A stretch of DNA of 64,000 nucleotides from Chryseobacterium sp. Tr-659 (GCF_011752975.1 NZ_VWWP01000008.1:186001-250000), one strand, 5' to 3'; shown: positions 49,493 through 58,396, numbered from the stretch's first letter. The notes: generated by a model not told the origin, from the sequence alone. A program made the numbers and translations.

Positions 49493-50317
49493 ATGAAAAA
49501 ACTGTTATTTTTATTATTGGGAACATTTATTTGTTTTTCCCAAAACAATAGATTTATATATGAAGTAGTCTATAAAAAAGATTCTGTTTCTAAAGATTTA
49601 ATAAGAGAAAATTTTAATCTTGATGCAACTACAGAGGATATTGCCTATTATAATAGATTGTATTACGCCAACGATTCGTTATTTGCAGCCAAAAATCAGT
49701 ATGGATTTAAAGGTTATAAACTGACCTCATTTCTGATTAAAAAAAATAACAATAATGAATATCAGAATTATGAATATATAGGAGATGTAAATTTCTATAA
49801 GATAAACGAAAAAGCAGAACAGAATTGGAAGATTACAGACGCTGTTAAAACTTCTGATGGTATTCATCTTCAAAAAGCGGTAACAGAATTTGGAGGAAGA
49901 AGCTGGATAGCATGGTTCTCAAAAGATATTCCCATTCCTTATGGCCCTTATAAATTTAATGGTCTGCCCGGACTTATTATGGAATTATATGATACAAAAA
50001 ATAATTACTATTTCAGAGTGATTAAAAGTGAAAAAATTCCAGACACTTATAAAAGGACTTCATTAGAAAACTCTATTTCCAGGGCAATCCCTGTTGATCA
50101 GAATAAATTGAATAAATTGAAATTAGAATTATATGACAGCCCTTTTAAATATATAATGAACGGAAGGCTTACGTTGCCTGAAGGAAAAAAATTGCAGCTA
50201 GATGACGGAACTATTCTTACAAAAGAACAATTGAAACCCGCAGAAGCCAACGAAAGAAAAAAAATAAAATCTTTCAATAATCCGATAGAGCTTGACAAAG
50301 CAGTCAAATATCCTTAA
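49493..50317 (+). CDS. GLPGLI family secreted protein, copy 2
   Basis: A 274-residue exported protein (signal MKKLLFLLLGTFICFS), paralogous to copy 1 along its whole length. The family core is PYKFNGLPGLIMELYD, preceded by FGGRSWIAWFSKDIP, and the last 60 residues are nearly identical to copy 1. Function is unknown. It closes cassette 2 and is followed by its terminator. The strong conservation next to the variable peptide genes suggests a general, not peptide-specific, role in the system. Confidence 0.9.
   Translation: MKKLLFLLLGTFICFSQNNRFIYEVVYKKDSVSKDLIRENFNLDATTEDIAYYNRLYYANDSLFAAKNQYGFKGYKLTSFLIKKNNNNEYQNYEYIGDVNFYKINEKAEQNWKITDAVKTSDGIHLQKAVTEFGGRSWIAWFSKDIPIPYGPYKFNGLPGLIMELYDTKNNYYFRVIKSEKIPDTYKRTSLENSISRAIPVDQNKLNKLKLELYDSPFKYIMNGRLTLPEGKKLQLDDGTILTKEQLKPAEANERKKIKSFNNPIELDKAVKYP
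50222..50283 (+). repeat. 62-bp perfect repeat, copy 2 (GLPGLI 3' end)
   Basis: Identical base for base to 47044-47105 in the copy 1 gene. See that entry. Confidence 0.9.
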
Positions 50318-50338
50318 TGAGGCACTTTATTAATAAAC

Positions 50339-50372
50339 AAAATCCCTTTCAAAAGCTTGAAAGGGATTTTTG
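50339..50372. terminator. Closing terminator of cassette 2
   Basis: A 13-bp perfect stem AAAATCCCTTTCA / TGAAAGGGATTTT with loop AAAGCT. It is related to the cassette 1 terminator and faces the convergent peptidase gene. Confidence 0.9.
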
Positions 50373-50393
50373 TATTTCTGCTGATTCAGAATA

Positions 50394-52523
50394 TTATAAA
50401 TTATTCAGAATAAAATCTGTCATTTTCTGATACAGTTGCGGCCTTGTCTGTCCACCGTAAATTCCGTGGTTTTTGTCAGGGTAAGCCATGAAATCGAATT
50501 GCTTTTTGTTTTGAATCAAAGCTTCAGAGAATTCCATAGAGTTCTGGAAGTGAACATTATCATCAGCCGTTCCATGGATTAACAGAAATTTGCCTTTCAA
50601 TAAATTGGCATATTCGGTAGGGGAGTTTTTATCATATCCATCCGGATTTTCCTGAGGTGTTCTCATAAATCTTTCCGTATATACAGAATCATAATATCTC
50701 CAGTTGGTTACAGGAGCTACTGCGATTCCCACTTTGAAAACATCAGCTCCTTTAGTCATAGCCAGGCTGGTCATATAGCCACCGAAACTCCACCCGAACA
50801 TCCCGATTCTGCTCTTATCAATATAAGATTGGTTTCCGAACCATTTTGCTGCAGTAATCTGGTCTTCAATCTCGTATTTCCCAAGATTCATGTAAGTTAC
50901 CTTCTTATATTTTGCTCCTTTATAACCGGTTCCGCGCCCGTCTACACAAGCAACGATGTATCCCTTTTGTACAAGGTGGTTGAACCACATGGCATTTCCG
51001 TTATCCCAAGAGTTTGAAACCTGCTGAGACCCCGGTCCGGAATACTGGAACATAAATAAAGGATATTTTTTATTTGGATCGAAGTTCTTAGGCTTCATTA
51101 TCCATGCATTCATCTGATCACCAACAGCATTCGGAATAGTAATGAATTCTTTTACCGCAAAATTATCCGTTTTTAATTTCTGCAACTGGTCGTTATTATT
51201 CTGAAGCTCTTTTACAGCTTTTCCATTGCCATCTTTTAAAACATAAGTGTAAGGTCTTGCAGCGGTAGAAGATGTTTCAATAAAATAGTTGTAATTTTTA
51301 CTGAAATTAGCCGAATTGTTTCCTTCCGTATTAGAGATCAGCTGAGATTTCCCATTTTCAATATTTACTTTGGAAACCACTTTATTGATGCTCCCTTTCT
51401 CCGTAGTCTGAACGTAAATTTCTTTAGATTTCGGGTTGAAACCATAATAATCGGTAACTTCCCAATTTCCTTTCGTAATCTGTTTTTTGAGCTTACCATC
51501 CTTGTCATACCAGTAAAGGTGGCGGTTGCCATCTCTTTCAGAAGCCCAAAGGAAAGAGTTGTCCTCAAGAAACTCCAATGTAGGGCTATCCGTATCAATC
51601 CATTTATCATCCGTTTCGGTAAATAATTTCTGAACCGCTCCAGTTTTGGTATTAACTTTTAAAATGTCCGAAGCATTCTGAATTCTCTCAGAAGTAATCA
51701 GAACAATTTCATCCGGTTTTGCGGTCTGGAAAACATTGGGGATATAATAGTTTTTGAAAGAACCTAAATTCAACAGCATTATTTTCCCGGTATCAAGACG
51801 GTATAATTGTGCAGATACTACAGAATTCTTTTCACCCGCTTTTGGATATTTGTAACGCATTTCTACCGGATACAGGTTTTTACCGTAAATTGGAATATAG
51901 ATTTCCGGAACTTGGCTTTCATCAGATTTTACAAATACAATGGCATCAGAATTTTTTGTCCATTCATACTGTTTTGCGTGCCCGAATTCTTCTTCATAAA
52001 CCCAATCTGCCAAACCATTGAGGATGGAGTTCTTTTTACCATCAGTCGTTACCTGGATAATTTTCCCCGAAGTAAGATCCTGATAGAACAGGTTGTTGTC
52101 AGAGATGAAAGCTACTTTGGTAGCATCAGGAGAAAAGGAAGGTTCCTGAACTGTTTTTCCCTCATTCAAACTGATAGTCTTTCCGGATTTTAAATCTTTT
52201 ACATCAAATTTTCCAAGGAAAGAATGTCTGTAAATCGGCTGGCTTCCTACCTGTAAAAGAATTTTTGATTCATCATCAGAAAAAATATAGCTTTCGAATT
52301 TTCCGTCAACAATATTTCCTTCCTTCTGAGAAGTTTTGTAAGAATACTTTGCAATTCCTGAAGGCTCAATAACAAGATAATTTTCACCATTTTTCATGGA
52401 AGAGATTCCTGCAATTCCTTTTCCCCGGTAGTATCCCGAATATATCTTATCTAAAGTGATTTCCTGTGCCGATACATTTTGGAATGCCGCAGCTACAGTA
52501 AGTGTTAAGAGTAGTTTTTTCAT
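50394..52523 (-). CDS. S9 family dipeptidyl peptidase IV-like protein
   Basis: A 709-residue exported serine peptidase (signal MKKLLLTLTVAAAFQNVSAQ). The N-terminal beta-propeller is typical of DPP IV, with GLADWVYEEEFGHAKQYEWT holding the double-Glu motif that binds the substrate N-terminus. The alpha/beta-hydrolase domain has the nucleophile GWSFGGYMTSL, the acid near LLIHGTADDNVHFQNSMEF and the histidine DKNHGIYGG. Such enzymes remove X-Pro dipeptides from peptides in the periplasm or at the surface, feeding peptide importers such as the nearby POT transporters. I chose the ATG at 52523, because the -7 element leaves only 5 nt before the ATG at 52532. Confidence 0.94.
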   Translation of the reverse strand: MKKLLLTLTVAAAFQNVSAQEITLDKIYSGYYRGKGIAGISSMKNGENYLVIEPSGIAKYSYKTSQKEGNIVDGKFESYIFSDDESKILLQVGSQPIYRHSFLGKFDVKDLKSGKTISLNEGKTVQEPSFSPDATKVAFISDNNLFYQDLTSGKIIQVTTDGKKNSILNGLADWVYEEEFGHAKQYEWTKNSDAIVFVKSDESQVPEIYIPIYGKNLYPVEMRYKYPKAGEKNSVVSAQLYRLDTGKIMLLNLGSFKNYYIPNVFQTAKPDEIVLITSERIQNASDILKVNTKTGAVQKLFTETDDKWIDTDSPTLEFLEDNSFLWASERDGNRHLYWYDKDGKLKKQITKGNWEVTDYYGFNPKSKEIYVQTTEKGSINKVVSKVNIENGKSQLISNTEGNNSANFSKNYNYFIETSSTAARPYTYVLKDGNGKAVKELQNNNDQLQKLKTDNFAVKEFITIPNAVGDQMNAWIMKPKNFDPNKKYPLFMFQYSGPGSQQVSNSWDNGNAMWFNHLVQKGYIVACVDGRGTGYKGAKYKKVTYMNLGKYEIEDQITAAKWFGNQSYIDKSRIGMFGWSFGGYMTSLAMTKGADVFKVGIAVAPVTNWRYYDSVYTERFMRTPQENPDGYDKNSPTEYANLLKGKFLLIHGTADDNVHFQNSMEFSEALIQNKKQFDFMAYPDKNHGIYGGQTRPQLYQKMTDFILNNL

Positions 52524-52542
52524 TTCTAACATTAATGGATTT

Positions 52543-52550
52543 CAAAGATA
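52543..52550 (-). promoter_or_regulatory. -7 element of the DPP IV-like gene
   Basis: Read on the minus strand this is TATCTTTG, a TAnnTTTG match. Transcription would start near 52537. Confidence 0.55.
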
Positions 52551-52644
52551 ATGATTTTATTAAAATGTGTAAAAAAGCTTTTCACAATACGCTTTTGGCA
52601 AAAAAATTGAATATCATTAAGTATAATCAAATCAAATAATAATT

Positions 52645-53118
52645 ATGGAAACGAATGCATACAATCAGAAACTCAACCGTTACGTATTGAACGATCAGAT
52701 TGTTTATACAGGTTTTTCCAGCTTTAAAGATGCGGAAGAATATACAAAGCGAAAAGGCGGAACACTCGTTGAAATAGGGTTTAAAGACGGAAACGATAAC
52801 CCTGAAATTACAGATGAAGCCGGCTTGATAGAGAAAAAACTTCATTACTATGTGTATGCAGGCGATGAATATAAATTTATCCACTCATCTGATCCCGGCT
52901 TTAGAAAATATGCAGATGAGCTGCAGAAAATAAAGGCTAAAAATGATAAAACAAGCCCGGATGAAAGGTATTTTGCCAATTTCGAAATTGAAAATATAGA
53001 AGACCCGATTATTGTGATTAAAAATGATCATTTTGAATCGGTAACTTCGAGAGAGCGTTCAAAGTATTTGAAGCATGCCAGAGTTTATGAACTAGGGGTA
53101 TCCCTGCCGAAATCTTAA
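52645..53118 (+). CDS. Conserved hypothetical protein
   Basis: A 157-residue soluble protein without a signal peptide. It opens METNAYNQKLNRYVLNDQIV and contains DAEEYTKRKGGTLVEIGFKD, LIEKKLHYYVYAGDEYKFIH and FANFEIENIEDPIIVIKN. The alternating strands and charged helices suggest a small compact fold. I recognise no family. It is followed after 9 nt by a DUF6496 gene, so the pair may be one transcript. Nothing in the neighbourhood fixes a role. Confidence 0.7.
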   Translation: METNAYNQKLNRYVLNDQIVYTGFSSFKDAEEYTKRKGGTLVEIGFKDGNDNPEITDEAGLIEKKLHYYVYAGDEYKFIHSSDPGFRKYADELQKIKAKNDKTSPDERYFANFEIENIEDPIIVIKNDHFESVTSRERSKYLKHARVYELGVSLPKS

Positions 53119-53127
53119 AAAAAATGG

Positions 53128-53313
53128 ATGATGAGCAAGACTAAATATTCAGACAAAGCTCAGGACAAAGTAGGAAAAGTGATGCACGAATTTAAGGAAG
53201 GAAAACTGAAGTCTTCCTCCGGAAAAAAAGTGACAAGCAGAAAACAGGCCATAGCCATCGGTATTTCTGAAGCAAGAGAAAAAGGCTTGAAAGTGCCTCC
53301 AAAGAAAAAATAA
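53128..53313 (+). CDS. DUF6496 domain-containing small basic protein
   Basis: A 61-residue, strongly basic protein of the DUF6496 family: KYSDKAQDKVGKVMHEFKEG, then SSGKKVTSRKQAIAIGISEA and REKGLKVPPKKK. Family members are small, Lys-rich and cytoplasmic, and related domains are repeated in other bacterial proteins. The function is unknown, though the charge suggests nucleic-acid contact. The second Met (53131) is an equally good start. It follows the hypothetical gene closely and ends before a strong terminator. Confidence 0.85.
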   Translation: MMSKTKYSDKAQDKVGKVMHEFKEGKLKSSSGKKVTSRKQAIAIGISEAREKGLKVPPKKK

Positions 53314-53325
53314 TCATTCTAAAAT

Positions 53326-53357
53326 AAAAAATGCCCGGAAATTTCCGGGCATTTTTT
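53326..53357. terminator. Bidirectional terminator
   Basis: A 16-bp perfect palindrome, AAAAAATGCCCGGAAA / TTTCCGGGCATTTTTT, sits between the DUF6496 gene and the convergent phosphorylase gene. Confidence 0.93.
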
Positions 53358-53415
53358 ATTTTTTAAGCAAAACTACAAATTATCTATTTCGCGATTTTGA
53401 CATTTAACGTTTTTG

Positions 53416-55080
53416 CTATTTTGCTTCATTATAAAGTATTCTGTAATATTCATCCGCCATTCTGTCGCTGTTGAAATGATCTTTCACATCGTTCATCGCG
53501 TTATGCTGAATTTTTCTCCACTGATCAGGACGATCGTAGTAAGTGGGAAGAATTTCATTTTCAAGAAGCTCGTATAATTTATTCAGATCATAATTATCCT
53601 GTTCATAGATACTCATGTTCAGGTAGTCGGCTTTTGGAACTACAAAAGAGTTTTCTCCGCTTTTAGCAAATTCAGGAATCCAGCCATCGTCTGTGGATAA
53701 ATTTACAGAACCGTTCATGGCAGCCGTCATTCCTGAAGTTCCTGAAGCTTCTCTCGGAACCCTTGGATTATTTAACCATAGATCCGAGCCCTGTTTTAAA
53801 GATTTGCTTAAAGAAAGCTCATAACCTGTAAGAACAGCCATGTTCTTGTGGTTTTTACTTTCCTCAACCAACGTATTGAAAGTGGATATTGCAGAATAAT
53901 CCATTGGGTAAGGTTTTCCTGCCCAGATAATCTGTACCGGATATTTTGGATTGTTCAGAAGTCTGTAGAATCTGTCTTTGTCATGTAAAAGAAGTTCCGC
54001 ACGCTTGTAACCTGCAAATCTTCTTGCCCAGACAATGGTGAAAACATTCGGGTTGAAGAGATTTCCTGTCTGATCCGCTACAATGCTGAATAATTTTTTC
54101 TTTAAATGCTTCTTACGGTAATCAAAAACCATTGAATCATTTTCATCTTTGGCATTGTATAAAGGTTTGTCTGCCCAATATTTAAATTCCTGAGCGTTGG
54201 TGATGGAAGTGATTTCACAGATTCCCGGGTATTTATTCCACATAGCTCTGGAAACAACACCATGAAGCTGGGAAACACCGTTGGCAATTCTTGCCATTTT
54301 CAAAGCACAAAGCGAATGGTTAAAACGTTCATCATGAGCTCCTTCAATATTTTTTACTTCCTCTATGCTGTACCCTGAGAAATAAGACATGTCATAACAT
54401 AATTTCATATTATGCTTTTCATTTCCGGCTTCTTCAGGAGTGTGGGTAGTGAAAACAAGCTTTTCTTTTACTTTATTCAGGTCTCCGTTATATTTTTTCA
54501 ACAGGTAAAATGCCGCGGGAAGCCCGTGGGCCTCGTTTAAATGATAAACATCTCTTTCAATGTTCATTTCATCAAGAAGTTTGGCACCTCCTTTTCCCAA
54601 TAAGATATATTGTGCCAGCTTTGTAGATTCATTGGCATCGTATAATTTATGACAGATTGTTTTTGAAACATGGTCATTTTCCGGAACATCCGTAGAAAGG
54701 AAGAACATGGGAGCCGTATTGAAGATTTCAGGATCAAGGTACCACACTTTTACCCAAACCGGAGCACTGTGGATTTCAATCTGAAACTTGATCCCGGTAT
54801 CTTCAAGAAAGCTGTACATTTTCCTCGTCCATACCGGCTGAAGCGTCTGATCATGATTTCTGGCCTGGTCATAATAACCAAATTTCCATAGAATACCAAT
54901 ACCGATAAGGTCCTGTTTAAGATTATAAGCACTTCTCATGTGAGATCCGGCAAGGAAGCCAAGTCCTCCCGAATATATCTTCAGTACTTGCTCAAGGGCA
55001 AATTCCATTGAGAAATAAACAGCTTTTTTGGAATATTGAGGATTGATGTTGTAGGGTATTTTAAAATTCCTAAAATCCAT
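53416..55080 (-). CDS. Short alpha-glucan phosphorylase-like protein lacking the PLP lysine
   Basis: A 554-residue GT35-like protein of the short alpha-glucan phosphorylase type (TIGR02094-like). It has KKAVYFSMEFALEQVLKIYS, YSGGLGFLAGSHMRSAYNLK, HLNEAHGLPAAF, FTTHTPEEAGN, WARRFAGYKRAELL and GSDLWLNNPRVPREASGTSG. In known glycogen phosphorylases EASGTxxM is followed by the lysine that holds pyridoxal phosphate. In this protein that place is Thr 452 (SGTSGMTAAMNG). Either cofactor use has been lost or this branch transfers glucose by another mechanism. There is no signal peptide. A promoter element lies just upstream. The fold is secure; the reaction is not. Confidence 0.85.
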   Translation of the reverse strand: MDFRNFKIPYNINPQYSKKAVYFSMEFALEQVLKIYSGGLGFLAGSHMRSAYNLKQDLIGIGILWKFGYYDQARNHDQTLQPVWTRKMYSFLEDTGIKFQIEIHSAPVWVKVWYLDPEIFNTAPMFFLSTDVPENDHVSKTICHKLYDANESTKLAQYILLGKGGAKLLDEMNIERDVYHLNEAHGLPAAFYLLKKYNGDLNKVKEKLVFTTHTPEEAGNEKHNMKLCYDMSYFSGYSIEEVKNIEGAHDERFNHSLCALKMARIANGVSQLHGVVSRAMWNKYPGICEITSITNAQEFKYWADKPLYNAKDENDSMVFDYRKKHLKKKLFSIVADQTGNLFNPNVFTIVWARRFAGYKRAELLLHDKDRFYRLLNNPKYPVQIIWAGKPYPMDYSAISTFNTLVEESKNHKNMAVLTGYELSLSKSLKQGSDLWLNNPRVPREASGTSGMTAAMNGSVNLSTDDGWIPEFAKSGENSFVVPKADYLNMSIYEQDNYDLNKLYELLENEILPTYYDRPDQWRKIQHNAMNDVKDHFNSDRMADEYYRILYNEAK

Positions 55081-55105
55081 AAATGTGGGTTTGTGTTAGA
55101 AGGGA

Positions 55106-55113
55106 CAAAGGTA
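55106..55113 (-). promoter_or_regulatory. -7 element of the phosphorylase-like gene
   Basis: Read on the minus strand this is TACCTTTG, a TAnnTTTG match about 25 nt before the ATG at 55080. Confidence 0.55.
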
Positions 55114-55284
55114 TTAATTATCAAAATAAACTTTACATTAATTAATAGATAAATTAATTTTAAAAGTAGATATCGGATTGTTTTTTTACCTATCTTTAAG
55201 TGTGTAAATTTTTGATTATCAAAAACTTTTAATGATGAAAGCCTGTGGCTGCATGTGTTCTTTAATTTAATAAAAAAATCACAC

Positions 55285-56082
55285 ATGAAAAAGACGTTTT
55301 CTGATGAAGATCTGATTAAGAATCTGAGTTTATATTACCTGAACAGGCATTTGAAAAAAAAGCCCATAGAAAAGTATCACCGTACCATAGATGAATCTCC
55401 GCTTCATGATCGTGAAAAATACAGAAAGAAGTCAGAGATACTTCTTCTCAACTCTTTTATGCATCATTTCCCCGAAGTGAAATTTGAGAATCTTACCTGC
55501 GAGAGCCCGGACTTTATCGCAAAATTGAATGACAAAAAAATCGGAATAGAACTGACCGAAGTAATCAATCATCTGGAAATGAAAAAAGTAGAAAGTACTT
55601 TGAATAAGATGTTCCGTCAGGCAGAAATATTATTAGAACAGGAAGACACTACGAAATATCGTGGTGTTTATTTTTTAGAATTCCATCCCAATATTAAATT
55701 TGATAATCTAGAAGCACAGGAAGAAAACATTATCAATATTTATAAAAGTATCAAAAAAAATAAAGCAATTGGCTGCGTAAAAAGTATCAGAAAATCTTTC
55801 CACCGCAGAAATGTTTTTATTACTCATGAATACAGTATGAATCTATTTGATGAGCTTTGCTCGGAGAAGATTCTTGAGCTTATTGAAAAAAAGAACGAAA
55901 AATTTCCTTATTATGACACTTCCGTAGACGAATGCTGGCTGGTGATTGTTTCGGATATGAATTCTATTGCTTCAAGATATACTTTTATTCAGGATAAAGA
56001 ACATTTGAATGAAGTAAAAAGTCCCTTCCATAAAATTTTTCACCTGGAAAACCTGTGCGGTAATATTACAAGTATAAAATAA
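55285..56082 (+). CDS. Hypothetical protein with possible PD-(D/E)xK-like core
   Basis: A 265-residue soluble protein, rich in Lys and Glu. The segment EILLLNSFMHHF (51-62) followed by ESPDFIAKLNDKKIGIELTE (73-92) resembles the opening helix and beta core of PD-(D/E)xK nuclease-like folds, with E51, P75-D76 and E89. The usual second Lys is a Thr (ELTEV). The rest shows no known motif. It could be a restriction-like or repair nuclease, or an inactive relative. I chose the ATG at 55285 (MKKTFSDEDLIKN); the frame extends further upstream without an ATG. It is flanked by unrelated genes. Confidence 0.65.
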   Translation: MKKTFSDEDLIKNLSLYYLNRHLKKKPIEKYHRTIDESPLHDREKYRKKSEILLLNSFMHHFPEVKFENLTCESPDFIAKLNDKKIGIELTEVINHLEMKKVESTLNKMFRQAEILLEQEDTTKYRGVYFLEFHPNIKFDNLEAQEENIINIYKSIKKNKAIGCVKSIRKSFHRRNVFITHEYSMNLFDELCSEKILELIEKKNEKFPYYDTSVDECWLVIVSDMNSIASRYTFIQDKEHLNEVKSPFHKIFHLENLCGNITSIK

Positions 56083-56151
56083 GTTTTCATTGTTATATGT
56101 TTAAATATTTCGCGTTTTAATTTAAAATACTTTAAAATTATTTATATTTTA

Positions 56152-56181
56152 TTGTTTGTAATTAAAATATAGGTATATTTG
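56152..56181 (+). promoter_or_regulatory. Promoter of the T9SS type B surface protein gene
   Basis: TTG (56152-56154), a 19-nt spacer and TATATTTG (56174-56181) form a good phylum-type promoter with a leader of about 50 nt. Confidence 0.72.
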
Positions 56182-56238
56182 GTATAGGTTGAATATCAGT
56201 CTGATTAATAACCAATTTAACCATAAAAACATATATCT

Positions 56239-58344
56239 ATGAGAAAACTTTTACTCTTTGCACTCCTGTGTATGTCTCATATTTTGTATTCTCAGGCGGA
56301 TTGCGCTACTGCTCTGTCAGTTTGTGGAAATTCAAATATTACGTATAGTCCTTCAGGATATGGTGATATAAAGGAATTAGTAAATTCGGGAAGCTGTATA
56401 GACTTTACCGGAGAACACAACTCAATCTGGTATAAAATTACCATTGCTACCGGAGGTACACTCACTTTTGATCTGGTTCCGAATAATCCAGATGCAGATT
56501 ATGACTGGGCGATCTTTGGCCCTAATGTAACGTGTGGAAGTCTGGGCTCTCCAATACGTTGTAACGCAGCAACCGTTATCGGTCCAGGACCAGCTACAGG
56601 ATTGAATATGACAAGTACGCTTTTAAGTGCTGCCGGAGGTTCCCTTACACCTTATTGCAGATACATGGATGTTCTTCCCGGGCAAACTTATTATTTATTT
56701 ATAGACAATTGGGTGAGCAGTACGAGCTCCACTACCGCTCCGTTTTCTTTAACGTGGGGAGGAACTGCAACGCTGGCATCTCCATTTACAGATCCTAATA
56801 TTCAGACGCAGCCGTTTAACCCTCCGGGAATTCCAGCTGCAAATCCTGCTGATCCGAGAGAAGTAGTAATATGCTCAAGTACGGCTTTGTTTGATTTTTC
56901 TACATTGTCTGCAGGGATTCTTAACGGGAATCAAAATTTCAATGTCAGCTATCATGTAACACAGAATGATGCTTTAACAGGTAATAACCCGATTACGGCA
57001 CCAAGAACGGTAAATACAACTACTGTTTTTTATTATAGTATCAACTATACAGATCCGACGAATCCGGTCAATCCGCTCAATAAATGTAAACAAATCGGAG
57101 CATTTAAGTTTAAAGACGGTTCTATTACGGTTAAAAATGTAACATTAACCCAGTGCAACAATAATAATGCGGGAACAGCAACATATGATTTAACGACAGC
57201 TGATGTCATTGCCAATCCGAATGTGACGAAGAAATATTATCATACGATGTCTGATCTCAATGCCGGTATCAATGAAATAACCAATCCAATGGCATTTGTA
57301 TCCGCAGAAGGAGTCATTTACGTGAAAGTAATTTCTGAATTCGGGTGTACCGCAGTGGCACAAATCACTTTAAAATTCTATCCGCTGGTAGTGGTAAATG
57401 AAGTAACATTAAGATCATGCTTTATAGAATCCAATCCTTCTACTGCATCTTTTAATCTTGTCAATGCATCTGTAACCGGTCAGAACCCTGTTCCGATAAA
57501 AAAATATTATCCGTCACTTACCGATGCAATCAATCAAACCAATGAGATTATGAATCCAGGTGCTTATATAGCTCCAAACGGATTTGTATATATAAGAGTT
57601 TCCAATGCACAGGGATGTTATGCCATAGCGAGAGTAACTCTGGTAGTGATTCCGCCGGTATATTCAGACATTCTTAAAGATAAAACCATTTGTGCAGAAG
57701 AGCAGACGGTTCTGGATGCCGGACCAGGTTTCAAAAGCTATGAATGGAGCACAGGAGCTACTACTCAAACCATCAAAGCGGGAATTGGAGTATATTGGGT
57801 AAAGCTTAAAACTGGTGAATGTATTACAATGCAGACTGTTAAAGTAATTCCTTCTGAACAGCCGGTTGTTTCCGGAATTGATATTTCCAACAATACAATT
57901 ACCGTTAATGTAATTGGCGGGAATCCTGCCTATAAATATTCAATTGATAAGATCATTTGGCAGGACTCCAATGTTTTTACCAATCTTTCAAGAGGAGACC
58001 ATAAAGTGTATGTAAAAGATGCTTACAACTGTGATCCTATAGAAATAGGAATTGTAGTCCCTAATCTGGTGAATGTGATTACGCCTAACGCAGACGGTGT
58101 GAATGATGTGATTGATTATTCTGCATTGGCTAACAAGCAAAATCTCATCCTGAATGTTTTTGACAGATACGGAAATAAAATTCATCAGGCAGACCGTCAA
58201 AACGGATATAAATGGGATGGCACCCAGGGCGGAAGAAGAGTGCCTACGGGAACTTATTGGTATTCTGTAACATGGAATGAGAATAATAAAAACAGTACTC
58301 CTGTCAAATTTACAGGTTGGGTATTGGTGAAAAACAGAGAATAA
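56239..58344 (+). CDS. Surface protein with T9SS type B sorting domain (gliding-motility associated)
   Basis: A 701-residue exported protein (signal MRKLLLFALLCMSHILYSQ). The N-terminal domain has paired Cys residues (ADCATALSVCG) and HNSIWYKITIATGGTLTFDL, typical of adhesin-like domains in Bacteroidota. Several repeated segments of about 80-90 residues follow, each with a C-N or C-F motif (LTQCNNNNAGTATYDLTTAD; LRSCFIESNPSTASFNLV). The C-terminus VITPNADGVNDVIDYSALAN, then FDRYGNKIHQADR and GWVLVKNRE is the type B signal recognised by the type IX system. It is transcribed alone. Surface attachment is likely; the ligand is unknown. Confidence 0.9.
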   Translation: MRKLLLFALLCMSHILYSQADCATALSVCGNSNITYSPSGYGDIKELVNSGSCIDFTGEHNSIWYKITIATGGTLTFDLVPNNPDADYDWAIFGPNVTCGSLGSPIRCNAATVIGPGPATGLNMTSTLLSAAGGSLTPYCRYMDVLPGQTYYLFIDNWVSSTSSTTAPFSLTWGGTATLASPFTDPNIQTQPFNPPGIPAANPADPREVVICSSTALFDFSTLSAGILNGNQNFNVSYHVTQNDALTGNNPITAPRTVNTTTVFYYSINYTDPTNPVNPLNKCKQIGAFKFKDGSITVKNVTLTQCNNNNAGTATYDLTTADVIANPNVTKKYYHTMSDLNAGINEITNPMAFVSAEGVIYVKVISEFGCTAVAQITLKFYPLVVVNEVTLRSCFIESNPSTASFNLVNASVTGQNPVPIKKYYPSLTDAINQTNEIMNPGAYIAPNGFVYIRVSNAQGCYAIARVTLVVIPPVYSDILKDKTICAEEQTVLDAGPGFKSYEWSTGATTQTIKAGIGVYWVKLKTGECITMQTVKVIPSEQPVVSGIDISNNTITVNVIGGNPAYKYSIDKIIWQDSNVFTNLSRGDHKVYVKDAYNCDPIEIGIVVPNLVNVITPNADGVNDVIDYSALANKQNLILNVFDRYGNKIHQADRQNGYKWDGTQGGRRVPTGTYWYSVTWNENNKNSTPVKFTGWVLVKNRE

Positions 58345-58365
58345 TCATAAATAAAATACATAGAC

Positions 58366-58396
58366 AAAACCACTTCATCCGAGGTGGTTTTTATTT
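58366..58396 (+). terminator. Terminator after the surface protein gene
   Basis: An 11-bp stem AAAACCACTTC / GAGGTGGTTTT (one G-U pair) with loop ATCC is followed by Ts. Confidence 0.88.

Larger units (their letters stand above)
47697..50372 (+). repeat. Tandem duplicated cassette, copy 2
   Basis: This unit has the same order as copy 1: promoter, dyad, GG-leader peptide, hairpin, C39-like/VKOR/thioredoxin gene, GLPGLI gene and terminator. The distance between corresponding points is about 3.2 kb. Confidence 0.85.

Noticed and set aside
44429-50372. Duplication by a mobile element
   Set aside because: No transposase, terminal inverted repeats or target-site duplication was found around either cassette. 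Unequal recombination is enough.
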